NCBI GenBank assembly: GCA_041687295.1
Contig: JAWLCG010000004.1
Span: forward strand, 1 to 40,033
Source of the DNA: JAWLCG01 sp041687295
GTDB taxonomy: Bacteria > Planctomycetota > Phycisphaerae > SM23-33 > FEN-1343
Reading direction: 5' to 3'
Length of the DNA: 40,033 nt
The notes below the pieces were generated by a model. The model did no database searches and was not told where the DNA came from. It saw only the letters and a program-made list of their open reading frames with translations. Positions 17,647-26,025 of the stretch are shown in pieces; the first letter of the stretch is position 1; every line of letters begins with the position of its first letter. A program made the position numbers and the translations under genes.

Positions 17647-18338
17647 CGATGCACTCCTTTGGTCTCGGGCTGGGCCGGCTGGCACGTCGCCAACGAGCCC
17701 TCCTGCATGTGCCAGACGCACTGGGCGCGTCCGGCTGCGTTCATATCGTGACTGACCATCAACACCGCCCCGCCCGCCCCGGCGAAGCCGGCCAGGGCGT
17801 CCATCACCACCTGCCCGTTGCGGGCGTCGAGGTTGCCGGTGGGCTCGTCGGCCAACAGCAGGCGCGGGCGGTTCATCAGGGCCCGTGCCAGGGCGGTGCG
17901 CTGGCGCTCGCCGGTGCTCAGCTCGGCCGGGCGGTGCCGGCGGCGCGGGCCCAGGCCGAGTTGATCGATGAGCTGCGCCGCGCGGGCGGGCGCGTCGTCG
18001 TGGGGCATCGCCAAGGCGGCCGCCAGGACGTTGTCCAGCACGTTGAGGTAGGGCACCAGGTGGAACTGCTGGAACACGAAGCCCACCATCCCCGCCCGCA
18101 GGCGGGCCCGCCGCTCGGGCGACAGATCATAGATCGACTGACCGTCCCAGAACACCTGCCCGCCGTCGGGCGCCAGCAGGCCGCCGGCCGTCAGCAGCAG
18201 GGTGCTCTTGCCGCACCCGCTGGGCCCCTGCACGGCCAGGAACGCGCCCGGCTCGATGCGCAGCGACAGATTCCGCATCGCCGCGACGGGGCCATCGGGG
18301 CCCGCGTAGGTCTTGCTGAGGTCGCGCAGCTCCAGCAT
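17643..18338 (-). CDS. LolD/MacB-type ABC transporter ATPase
   Basis: 231 residues from ATG 18336-18338, 5 bases after the permease stop. Walker A GPSGCGKST, Q-loop FVFQQFHLVPYLNV, signature LSTGERQR (Thr for the usual second Gly of LSGGE), Walker B LLLADEPTGNLD and switch VSHD. Length and the DEPTGNLD form fit the LolD/FtsE/MacB ATPases that pair with FtsX-like permeases rather than importers. The C-terminus (CVWHMQEGSLATCQP) has two cysteines. With the next gene it should form a mechanotransmission-type ABC complex acting on envelope lipoproteins or peptides. Confidence 0.88.
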   Translation of the reverse strand: MLELRDLSKTYAGPDGPVAAMRNLSLRIEPGAFLAVQGPSGCGKSTLLLTAGGLLAPDGGQVFWDGQSIYDLSPERRARLRAGMVGFVFQQFHLVPYLNVLDNVLAAALAMPHDDAPARAAQLIDQLGLGPRRRHRPAELSTGERQRTALARALMNRPRLLLADEPTGNLDARNGQVVMDALAGFAGAGGAVLMVSHDMNAAGRAQCVWHMQEGSLATCQPAQPETKGVHR

Positions 18339-18343
18339 AAGCT

Positions 18344-19609
18344 CTACTCCTCTCGCAGGACCGCGGCGGGGTCCTGCTGGGCGGCCGACATCGCCGGCAG
18401 CCAGGCCGCCCCGCACGCCAGGACCGGCCCCAGCGCCACCGCGACGACCAGGGCGGTCGGGTCGAGCACTCGGCCCCACTGCCCGGCCAACCCCTCGCCC
18501 AACGCCGCCCACGCCAGGCCCGCCCCGCCGGCCAACCCCGCCAGGCCCCCCAGCAGCCCCATCAGGGCCGCCTTGAGCAGAAACGCCCGCAGGATCAGCC
18601 CCCCGCCCACACCGATGGCGCGGAGAATGCCGATCTCCCCCCGGCGATCGCGCGCGTTGCCGTACGCCAGCAGACCCACCCACAGCCCAGCCACGCCGAC
18701 GCCCAGCGGCACCAGCACGCCGGCCAGCCGCTCCCGCTCCCGCCGCAGCGATGTGCGGTGGACCCGCTCGGCGGCCACGGCCTTTCGGTGCGTCTCGGCC
18801 GCCCGCTGGCGTGCCTCGGCCCGGCTGCGAACCATCGAACTGAACTCCAACACCCGCACCTCCGGCAGAACGCCCGCCACCTCCGCGGTGATCCGCCCCA
18901 GCGAGTCGGGCTCGCAGACGCACTCCAACGCCAGAATGCCGTTGATCCGCCCCGGCTGGTCCAGCCACTGCTGGGCCTTGTCCAGCGGGACCCACACGCC
19001 CATGTCGTCGGCCGAGCCGCGGGCAGCGTGCACCCGATCGACGCGGAACTCCTCGCCCATCAGCGCCACCGTCGAGCCGGCCCGCGCGCCCAGGCTCTCG
19101 GCCAGCACCTCGCCCAGCACGAGGTGGCCCTGGGGCACGGGCGGCATGATCGGCGAACGCCCCTCGGTCATCACCTGGCCCCGCACGCCCGTCAGCACGA
19201 CCTCCCGGCCGATCTCCGGCCAGACCATGCGATGCTGCAGGATCGGCAGCAGGTGGTTGAGCGTCGTCAGACGGGCCCCAGCCAGCAGGTGGGCGTGGCC
19301 CTCGGGCATCGCGACGGTGGGATGGCCCAGGGTGTGCAACTCGCCGATGTCCTGGTCGCGGTGGATCACCAGCACGTTGTAGCCCATCCGCCGCATGATC
19401 CGGCGGTAGTCGTCCTCCATCCGGGCCATCTCCTGGCGGGTCCGGGCTTCCTTTTCCTCGACGAGCCGGTCGGTGCGCAGGTCGTGCCCGCGGAGCAGGC
19501 CGGCCGAGCCGACCACCCCGCCGGCCGCCAACGCCACCGAGACGCAGCCCAGCAGGAAGTTGAGCCGCCGATGGCCGATCTCACCCACTACCAGTCGCCA
19601 GAGAGTCAT
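18344..19609 (-). CDS. FtsX-like ABC transporter permease
   Basis: 421 residues from ATG 19607-19609. Topology is that of FtsX/MacB/LolE: one N-terminal membrane helix (LLGCVSVALAAGGVVGSAGLL), a periplasmic domain of about 250 residues (including a charged helix DRLVEEKEARTRQEMARM and VPQGHLVLGEVLAESLGA), then three C-terminal helices (VLVPLGVGVAGLWVGLLAYG; an AALMGLLGGLAGLAGG helix; TALVVAVALGPVLACGAAW). The conserved RRGEIGILRAIGV coupling loop is present. A likely coiled coil precedes the second helix. It sits between the ATPase and the CxC protein with gaps of 5 and 7 bases. Confidence 0.87.
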   Translation of the reverse strand: MTLWRLVVGEIGHRRLNFLLGCVSVALAAGGVVGSAGLLRGHDLRTDRLVEEKEARTRQEMARMEDDYRRIMRRMGYNVLVIHRDQDIGELHTLGHPTVAMPEGHAHLLAGARLTTLNHLLPILQHRMVWPEIGREVVLTGVRGQVMTEGRSPIMPPVPQGHLVLGEVLAESLGARAGSTVALMGEEFRVDRVHAARGSADDMGVWVPLDKAQQWLDQPGRINGILALECVCEPDSLGRITAEVAGVLPEVRVLEFSSMVRSRAEARQRAAETHRKAVAAERVHRTSLRRERERLAGVLVPLGVGVAGLWVGLLAYGNARDRRGEIGILRAIGVGGGLILRAFLLKAALMGLLGGLAGLAGGAGLAWAALGEGLAGQWGRVLDPTALVVAVALGPVLACGAAWLPAMSAAQQDPAAVLREE

Positions 19610-19616
19610 CGTCGGT

Positions 19617-20792
19617 TCACCTCGTCCCCCGGGCCCGCCGGCGAAAGCGCACGACCGTCACCCCCACCAGACCGACGACCCCGCCGGTCAGCATGAACAG
19701 CAGGTTCCGCAGCATCCGGTCGGGTTGGCTGGCCTCGGCGGCGGGGCTGCCCACGTCGGCCCCGGGGGGGCTGGCCAACTCGGACATGGTTGTCGAGGCA
19801 GCGGCCGGCCTATCCGCCTGGGCCGGAGCATCGCTCAGCCATTCCTGGGCCTGCTGGGCGCGAGCGGCGAATTCGCCGGCGCCGACCAGCGGAGCCGGCG
19901 CCGCCCAGGCCGTCACCTCCACATGGGCGTTCCAATCGACCGACAGCAGCAGGTCCAGGCCCGGGTTGAGCGCCTTGGCTTGGCAGGAGCAGGGCCCGAC
20001 CAGGAACTCGGCCGCCTCGGTGAGGGTCCACTCATTAATGCCCTCGCCGACCAGGGCGTACAGGACCAGCCCCCGCCCGTAGAGCGGAAACACCATCGGC
20101 TCGTCGGCCCGGCCCGCCAGGTCGGGCTCGCTCGCCCGCAGCATCGCCACCAGGGCGGCTTCGGCGGGGTCCTCGCCATCGACCTTGATGACGCCGAACC
20201 GCACCGCCACCTCGGTGGCATGATCAGGCGAGGCCGGCCGAAGCGTGCGTTCCAGCCGGCTGAGGTGGGTTTGAAGGCTCTGCTGGGCGGCCTGGTCCTT
20301 GCGGGCGTCGCCGCTGGTCAGCAGCACCCAGACGGCCGAGTCACGCTCCAGCAGCCGCTCGACGATCCGCCGACGGGCCGGCGAGTCCAGCCAACTCTCG
20401 ACGGCCGGCTCGGTCAGCGGGCCCGCCCACAGCACCGGCCGGGGCCCTGCCACCAGGGGATAGCGCACGACCATCCACGGCGCCGCGTCGGCTGGCTCAG
20501 GCCGGTAGAGGTGCGCCAGGGGGCTCGGGGCACCGTCCAGATCGACCTCATGCAGATCCAGATTGGCCCGCGCGGTCCCCTCGCGGAGGCGTTCCAGCGC
20601 CCTGCCGGCCGGCTCGTCCAGCCCGCCGCGGTGGAACACGACCACCTGGTAGGGGTCCGCCGGCCAGAACTCCAGGGCGTACATGAAGACGGGGATGTCG
20701 CACGCCCGGGCCGACGCGCTCAGGCTCGCCAGGCTGCACACCGCCGCACACACCATCCACCCCACGCGCGACTGTTCCTGTAGCTTGGCCAC
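19617..20792 (-). CDS. Secreted, C-terminally anchored CxC-motif protein of unknown function
   Basis: 391 residues from GTG 20790-20792, preceded by GGAG 5 bases away; no good ATG lies nearer the signal peptide. The N-terminus has a hydrophobic signal (MVCAAVCSLASLSASA) followed by ACDIPVFMYALEFWPADPYQ. The body alternates strands and helices with a thioredoxin-like feel but no CxxC at the usual place. A conserved-looking motif, GPCSCQAKALNPGLDLL, holds Cys268 and Cys270. Near the end is a proline/alanine-rich linker and a membrane helix (LLFMLTGGVVGLVGVTVV) with an arginine-rich tail, so the bulk would be periplasmic. From memory, similar proteins accompany FtsX-type ABC genes in Planctomycetes; unverified. 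First gene of the cluster. Confidence 0.7.
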   Translation of the reverse strand: MAKLQEQSRVGWMVCAAVCSLASLSASARACDIPVFMYALEFWPADPYQVVVFHRGGLDEPAGRALERLREGTARANLDLHEVDLDGAPSPLAHLYRPEPADAAPWMVVRYPLVAGPRPVLWAGPLTEPAVESWLDSPARRRIVERLLERDSAVWVLLTSGDARKDQAAQQSLQTHLSRLERTLRPASPDHATEVAVRFGVIKVDGEDPAEAALVAMLRASEPDLAGRADEPMVFPLYGRGLVLYALVGEGINEWTLTEAAEFLVGPCSCQAKALNPGLDLLLSVDWNAHVEVTAWAAPAPLVGAGEFAARAQQAQEWLSDAPAQADRPAAASTTMSELASPPGADVGSPAAEASQPDRMLRNLLFMLTGGVVGLVGVTVVRFRRRARGTR

Positions 20793-20875
20793 GTCTGCTC
20801 CACTTTCACGGCGTCCCCAGTTGGCACCCCGGCGACGCGGTACCAAGGCGGGGGCGTACAAACTCCGTCGGGGCC

Positions 20876-20904
20876 AGTATAGCGACTGAACCCGTTGAGT
20901 TCAT
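20876..20904 (-). promoter_or_regulatory. Possible promoter of the eight-gene cluster
   Basis: On the minus strand a good -10 box TATACT (20876-20881) lies about 80 bases before the GTG at 20792. The matching -35 region (ATGAAC, 17 bases away) is poor, so an activator or another sigma factor may be needed. Confidence 0.35.
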
Positions 20905-20998
20905 GGGGATAAAAGGCCGGCCTGATCGGCAAGGCCCATCGCATAGGGCCGACCAGTGCCAGGATCGCCAGAACCGCCCCTACGGCGACCTGCGCGGC

Positions 20999-21238
20999 AT
21001 CGGGCATCAGGCCGACGCCCTCAAGGCCGGCACAGGCGCCCCCTTGGTCGTGCGGACCTCGCGGTACCTCAATGGCGACTTGGTCTTCACCAAGGCGATG
21101 CTCTGCCCGGGAACGCGCGAGCCGGACGCCGTCGGCACGCTCACCGGCTGGGATATCGCCGAGCCCTCCAGGTTCCATCCGACCCGCCAGAAGTCCGCTT
21201 GTGCCCGGCGCGACGCCCGGCTGCCATCCCCAGCATGA
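20999..21238 (+). pseudogene. Unassigned C-terminal gene fragment
   Basis: A protein-like stretch lies within an open frame that begins without a credible start: ALKAGTGAPLVVRTSRYLNG, then DLVFTKAMLCPGTREPDAVG and TGWDIAEPSRFHPTRQKSAC. I do not recognise the family. It abuts the transposase relic at 21235, so an insertion may have cut the parent gene. A short segment in the wrong frame at about 4015-4095 (ASPPLVVQT) may come from a related gene. Confidence 0.35.
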
Positions 21239-21396
21239 TCTGGGCACCATGGCAATTTCTCGTGGTGGCCCTTGCCGGCTGGATGAACTGGCATCAACAG
21301 GAAGTGATCAGCTACCTCAGGGAGGTGCGCCTGATGTATGCCGTTGCCCCGCGAGAGAATGCGGGGGTCGGCAGACACTGTGCTCGGCAGTGTTGA
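21235..21396 (+). mobile_element. IS transposase N-terminal relic
   Basis: A 53-codon frame starts at ATG 21235 with MIWAPWQFLVVALAGWMN, then WHQQEVISYLREVRL. This resembles the first residues of integrase-core (rve) IS transposases, which typically read WQFLVVALAGWxNRHQQEVI followed by YLREENRVLREQL. Homology breaks right after YLRE, and the DDE core is absent. No inverted repeats could be placed. The stretch 21397-21589 holds only a small hairpin (ACACTG/CAGTGT near 21377-21395) and no gene I can identify. Confidence 0.65.
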
Positions 21397-21589
21397 GGGA
21401 AGTCAACCGTGGTCGTTTGGCCAGCCACCGTACCTAGGGAGTAAGCTGTCCGCGCGTGTGAGCGGGTGGTGAAAGAGCTCTCCCGACAACGTGGGACACA
21501 GGCGAGATTCCATAGCCGTAGGCGTCCTGCCAGGTGAGTGCCTACCGCAGACCGGAAGATCTGCGCCTCTCGAATGGAGGACGTCGGAC

Positions 21590-21930
21590 ATGGACGGCTC
21601 CCAGAGCATCCGCCGGGCCCGCAGTTGGCCCTACCCCCGCCACGCCGCCCTCGAGCGGGACCTCCGCCAGGTGGCGGCCAACTGGCTCGGGGCCAAGGGC
21701 TACTGCGGCAACTGTTGGAGTCCAAGGGCATGGCGTGGCCGGCGGGCGAGTTGCGGGGTCGCTTCGAGGTCGAGGACCGCACGGTCTTCAACGAGAACTA
21801 CGGCCAGTCGACCTCGCTGGACCTGGCCATCGAGGGCCCGGCCGGCCCGGCCGTGTACCTGGAGAGCAAGCCGGTCGAGCCCGGCTGGGGCGGCTGCAGT
21901 GTATACGCTCAGGGCGACTGCGACGTCCGC
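21590..21930 (+). pseudogene. Broken restriction-endonuclease-like gene (PGN_0703-type)
   Basis: ATG 21590 follows a good GGAGG. The first frame gives RHAALERDLRQVAANWLGAK; near 21712 the sense moves to another frame (LLESKGMAWPAGELRGRFEV, then LDLAIEG). The segment VYLESKPVEPGWGGCSVYAQ with GDCD recalls the catalytic-core pattern (acidic residue, ExK, GGCS, GDCDG) of the PGN_0703 family of putative restriction endonucleases. A frameshift and the abrupt join to terminase sequence at about 21930 make it a pseudogene. The family assignment is from memory of the motif. Confidence 0.55.
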
Positions 21931-22290
21931 CACCGCGAGACGCTGGCGGTGGCCTTGCCACGCGGCAGCGGCAAGACCACGCTGTGCCTCTCGGCCGTGC
22001 TGTGGGCGATCCTGTCGGGCCAGCACGAGTTCGTCTGCCTGATCGCCAGCGCCCAGGAGGCTCGCCCTGGCGATGCTGGCCAACCTCAAGAGCTGCCCCC
22101 GGCAACGAGCGGCTGCTGGCGGACTACCCCGAGGCGATCCACCCCATCGGCCGCCTGGAGGGCGAGGGAGAGCCGCTGCACCGGCCAGCGCTACTACGGC
22201 GTGCCCACCCGCATCGGCTGGGGGGTGGACGAGCTGGTGATGCCGACGATCCCCGGCAGCGGCTTCAGGCTTGACGGCTGTTCCGGGCGA
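21931..22290 (+). pseudogene. Degraded phage terminase large-subunit fragment
   Basis: Starting mid-protein, the reading gives RETLAVALPRGSGKTTLCLS with Walker A PRGSGKTT, then FVCLIASAQE. Sense continues in a second frame (ALAMLANLKS), a third (NERLLADYPEAIHPIGRLEG) and back to the first (CTGQRYYGVPTRIGWGVDEL and VMPTIPGSGF). These match the ATPase half of terminase large subunits. At least three frameshifts, no start and no nuclease domain: a prophage remnant. The sense decays toward 22380. Confidence 0.72.
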
Positions 22291-22408
22291 CGGGATAACT
22301 GCACGCGCAGCCAGGGCACCCGCGTGCCGGCCGGCGTCCTGGATGAGCTGCCTTTGCGTTGGCTCGATCGGATTCGCTGAGGGAACACAGGCAAGTCGAG
22401 GTGAAGCG

Positions 22409-22912
22409 ATGGTCTCCGTCCCCCTCTGGTGCCGCACCGAGATCGACCTGACCAGTGCTGGCCGCTACGCGAACCCCTATGCCGACGTGGACGTGACCGT
22501 GGAGTTCGCGGGTCCAGGGGGAGAGAGGATCCTCCGGCCAGCGTTCTGGGACGGCGGGGCCTCGTGGAAGGTCCGCTTCGCCCCCACGGCCATCGGCCCC
22601 TGGCGATGGCGGAGCACGTGCAGCCAAGCGAACGATGCCGGCCTGCATGGCGTGAGCGGTCAGATCGAGGCCGGGGCGTACGACGGGGACAACCCCGTCT
22701 ACCGCCATGGCTTCCTCCGCATCAGCGACAACCGCCGCCACTTCGGCCATGCCGACGGGCAGCCGTTCTTCTGGCTCGGCGACACCCACTGGCAGATGCC
22801 CGACACCGAGCGGCCCGACGCCTGCAACCACCCCGAGCACGGGGGCGGGCCCTGTCCGCATGGCGGGCAGTTCCAGCACCTCGCCGCCGACCGCAAGGCC
22901 CGCGGCCCTCTT
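22409..22912 (+). pseudogene. Truncated DUF5060/DUF4038 (apiosidase-like) glycosidase
   Basis: ATG 22409 has GAGGTG upstream, so the original start survives. Residues 1-90 (VPLWCRTEIDLTSAGRYANP, VDVTVEFAGPGG, WKVRFAPTAIGPWRWRSTC) look like DUF5060, and 95-167 (NPVYRHGFLRISDNRRHFGH, PFFWLGDTHW, QHLAADRKARG) like the start of DUF4038, the barrel of GH140-type apiosidases. Homology stops at about 22910, where FN-V-Q-type sequence should follow; the frame then runs on meaninglessly across the next gene's promoter. About two-thirds of the enzyme, with its catalytic residues, is missing. Confidence 0.7.
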
Positions 22913-22984
22913 GAGGATGGGCAACACTGTCCCTGGCTCTCTCCTGCATTAATACGTAACGCCGGAATCTCCTGCAGCGTGCGC

Positions 22985-23013
22985 TTGACAACGCCCGACA
23001 TCACAAGCATACT
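22985..23013 (+). promoter_or_regulatory. Sigma70-type promoter of the LRR gene
   Basis: Consensus TTGACA (22985-22990), a 17-base spacer and CATACT (23008-23013) lie about 50 bases before ATG 23065. This is the best promoter in the window. Confidence 0.6.
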
Positions 23014-23064
23014 GCGATCTGTGGGGAGTTCTGACCACCAGTCCTACTTTATGGAGAAAGCGCA

Positions 23065-24144
23065 ATGGAGCGGAAATGGATTTCTGCGACGCTGGCGGCC
23101 TTGTCTCTGTTGACATGCACCTTCCCGACGCTGGCCGAGACGGTGGACTTCGCCGACCCTGTCTTGGCCTCGGCCGTGCGCGACTCCCTGGGCCTGCCGG
23201 CCGGGCAGGCGGTGACCGAGGAGGATATGGCCTCGCTCTCGATGGTCACGGCGGGGCCTGTAGCAAACCTGTCGGGCCTCGAGGCGGCGGTGAACCTCAG
23301 GGCCGGCTACTTCAATGGTACACTGACTGATTTGGGCCCGCTGAGCGGCCTGTCTCATCTCACCTCGCTGGATCTGTGGGGTAACCAAATCTCGGATCTG
23401 ACGCCCCTGGCCAGTCTGCACTCGCTGGACTCTCTGAGCCTCCTGGACAACCGCGTTGCCTCGTTGGAGCCTCTGCGCTCGCTGGCATCGCTCCGCCACC
23501 TGTGGCTCAACCATAACGCCATCACTGACCTTTCGCCGCTGTCGGGGATGGCCCACCTGGAGACGCTTGCCCTCGCCTACAACCCCGTCTCAGATGTGAC
23601 GCCTCTACGCGGCCTGTCCGGCCTGCGAAGCCTGGTGCTGGGCTTCAGCCCGATCAGTGACATCCGCCCGATTGCCGGGCTGGCCGCCCTTGAGGAACTG
23701 GAACTCCACTACGCAGGAATCGACGACGTCACGGCATTGGCTGGGCTGACGGGGCTGCGTCGGCTGGCTCTTGACGGCAATGACATCGTCGACGCCGGTC
23801 CCCTGGCGGGCATGCGCGACATGTGGAGCCTGTCGCTCAACGGCAATGCGATCGCGAGCGCCTCGTTCGTTTCCGGCATGGACCAACTGCAGACGCTGAA
23901 ACTGGCGGACAACCACATCGCCGATCTGTCGCCACTGCTGGGGTTGAGGAACCTCAGGTGGCTGGACCTGCGCGGCAACCCCCTGGATGCCGAGGCCTAC
24001 GCCGTCGAGCTGCCGATTATCGAGGCGAACAACCCGGGGGCGCATATCTACTACGACCATGTACCGGAGCCGACCGCTCTGCTGCTGCTGGTCCTGGGCA
24101 GCAGGTCCCTCCGGAGACGCACGGGACATGCTGAAGCGGTCTAG
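23065..24144 (+). CDS. Secreted leucine-rich-repeat protein with PEP-CTERM-like sorting tail
   Basis: 359 residues; GGAGAAAG precedes ATG 23065. Signal peptide MERKWISATLAALSLLTC to about TLA. An internalin-like cap follows (VDFADPVLASAVRDSLGLPA), then roughly eleven 22-residue SDS22-type LRRs (LTSLDLWGNQISDLTPLASL, LRHLWLNHNAITDLSPLSG and similar). The tail has VPEPTALLLLVLG then SRSLRRR: a PEP motif, hydrophobic stretch and basic end, as in exosortase-processed proteins, although the hydrophobic part is short. Probably binds protein or glycan at the cell surface. It has its own promoter and follows the truncated glycosidase. Confidence 0.85.
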   Translation: MERKWISATLAALSLLTCTFPTLAETVDFADPVLASAVRDSLGLPAGQAVTEEDMASLSMVTAGPVANLSGLEAAVNLRAGYFNGTLTDLGPLSGLSHLTSLDLWGNQISDLTPLASLHSLDSLSLLDNRVASLEPLRSLASLRHLWLNHNAITDLSPLSGMAHLETLALAYNPVSDVTPLRGLSGLRSLVLGFSPISDIRPIAGLAALEELELHYAGIDDVTALAGLTGLRRLALDGNDIVDAGPLAGMRDMWSLSLNGNAIASASFVSGMDQLQTLKLADNHIADLSPLLGLRNLRWLDLRGNPLDAEAYAVELPIIEANNPGAHIYYDHVPEPTALLLLVLGSRSLRRRTGHAEAV

Positions 24145-24269
24145 TTCCCGGCCCCGACTGGGGTAGCATTTCGGGGCAGCAGCGTGTGCCAGTAGCCCGG
24201 CCTTGGGTAGCTCAAAGATATGTCCCTTCCAGTTCCGTAGCCCGCCTGAGTACAACTGAGGAGAATGCT

Positions 24270-25928
24270 ATGTATATGTACAAGCCAATCGTCGTCTGCG
24301 TGGTTCTTGCCATCATGTGCGCTTTCCCAGCACCGGTTCACGGAGTTGTGTGTTACCTGCATTGGGAGGGGACAGGTTACAGCGATTATGATCGCCAATG
24401 GCATGTCCTCGACAACTGGGCGCGGAGCTATCCAAAGATGGATTACCCCCTTCGGCTCCCTACCTGGGAGGACCATGTGGAGATCGACGACAGAGCTGAT
24501 ACGGTGCCTATCCTTGGCTCCAACCCCAACGGTACCCGATGGGGCTGCGCAAGCCTTTGCGTGCGCAATGCGGGAATGGAGCACAGAGGATACCTGGATG
24601 TGGGGACCGGGATCCGTGTTGGTGGGAGCACGGGTCCCAACAGCCTCTACATTCTCACCAGCGGGGAGCTGATTGTTGCCGGAGGCATTGACCTGTGTGC
24701 TAGCCAAGGAACGTCAACCACATTCAGCCAGAGAGGGGGAGCGGTCCATGTAAATGGAGCCGCTGGGTTGCAGATCAACACCTATGGGACCACCGATACG
24801 GATAAGGAGGTCAAGTACGAGATCTACGGGCCTTCGACACTCACTGTCGTAGCGGACCTGGTCGTGGGTCATACTGGAAGAGGCCAATTCAGCCAGAGAG
24901 CGGGTAACGTGGCGGTTGGGGGCGCGATGAAAGTCGGTGGCACTGCTCCCACGTCTATCGCCATCTGCAGTCTGGAGGGTGGGTCCATCACAGCCTCCTC
25001 GGTGACCGTAGGGGTGCCCGTGGGGACGGACGAGGAGACGGCCACAGTTCAAGTCAGCGGTACGGCACAGCTATGCTCTAGCAGCAGCATTGCCGTCGGG
25101 CAGGAGGGCAAAGGAACCATCACGCAAGTCGGAGGCAGTGTCACTGCGGATGGTAGCTTGTGGATCGGCGGGGACCTGGCCGCCTCCGATGGCACCTATA
25201 CGCTATCCGGCGGCACGGTGGGGGCCGCGACCATCGTCATCGGTGGGGTGGACGGCTCGGGTGTGCTGGTGATTGACGGCGATGCTGGCGCGGTCGAGGC
25301 CACGGCCGACTCGACGACGGCTCCCGACATCCAGGTGAACTCTACAGGGGCCGTTCAATACTTCGTGCACGATGCCGCCGACGATTGCGTGACGCCGCTC
25401 AGGGCGAAGGGGGAGATCACCCTGGGAGGCACGTTGGACATCGTCATCGACGCGCCTGTGCCCGGGCGGGATCTTCTGCTGGTGCAGGCTGATTCGGACC
25501 TGGACGCCAATGGCGTGCTGACGGGGGCTTTTGCGTCCGTTGCGATGCAGGACCACACGATCACGGAAGATGGCAAGGACTTCCCGCTCCGCTGGCTTCT
25601 GACGTACACGACCACGGAGCTGCGGGCCCGCGAGACCTACGTGGGGGACGCGAACCTGGACAATCGGGTGGATGATGCCGACCTCAACATTCTGCTGGCG
25701 CACTGGGCGATGATGACGGGAGCCACCTGGGCCGACGGCGACTTCAACGGCGATGGAGCTGTGAACGATTCGGACCTCAACATCCTGCTGTCCAACTGGG
25801 GTGCCGGTGTCAGTGGTGAAGAGGCCGCCTCCATGGCTCTGCAGGATTTCAACGAGAACGGCGTGATGGATGCCGAGGATGTTGAGATCCTGGCGGACCG
25901 GCTAGCCGAGGAGGCCGCAGCGGAGTAG
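24270..25928 (+). CDS. Secreted repeat-rich surface protein with C-terminal dockerin
   Basis: 552 residues from ATG 24270, with GAGGAG (24258-24263) six bases upstream. Signal peptide YKPIVVCVVLAIMCAFPAPV. The body is Gly/Thr/Ser-rich repeats of the kind seen in autotransporter-like stalks (LYILTSGELIVAGGIDL, FSQRGGAVHVNG, ITQVGGSVTADG, YTLSGGTVGAATIVIGG), suggesting a beta-solenoid. Residues about 450-510 form a classical planctomycete dockerin pair (GDANLDNRVDDADLNILLAH and DGDFNGDGAVNDSDLNILLS, each ending before W). A third loop (DFNENGVMDAEDVEILADRL) closes the protein. Its GC content is visibly lower than that of the flanking enzymes. Terminated with the convergent HEPN gene by the hairpin at 26026. 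Confidence 0.82.
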   Translation: MYMYKPIVVCVVLAIMCAFPAPVHGVVCYLHWEGTGYSDYDRQWHVLDNWARSYPKMDYPLRLPTWEDHVEIDDRADTVPILGSNPNGTRWGCASLCVRNAGMEHRGYLDVGTGIRVGGSTGPNSLYILTSGELIVAGGIDLCASQGTSTTFSQRGGAVHVNGAAGLQINTYGTTDTDKEVKYEIYGPSTLTVVADLVVGHTGRGQFSQRAGNVAVGGAMKVGGTAPTSIAICSLEGGSITASSVTVGVPVGTDEETATVQVSGTAQLCSSSSIAVGQEGKGTITQVGGSVTADGSLWIGGDLAASDGTYTLSGGTVGAATIVIGGVDGSGVLVIDGDAGAVEATADSTTAPDIQVNSTGAVQYFVHDAADDCVTPLRAKGEITLGGTLDIVIDAPVPGRDLLLVQADSDLDANGVLTGAFASVAMQDHTITEDGKDFPLRWLLTYTTTELRARETYVGDANLDNRVDDADLNILLAHWAMMTGATWADGDFNGDGAVNDSDLNILLSNWGAGVSGEEAASMALQDFNENGVMDAEDVEILADRLAEEAAAE

Positions 25929-26025
25929 GCTGGCCCACGGCGGCCGGGAAGGGCCTTGGCTGTGTGTAACCGTAGCGGCCCAGCCCCATGGTCACCGGCT
26001 ATCTGAAGAGGCAAGCAACACGCAG

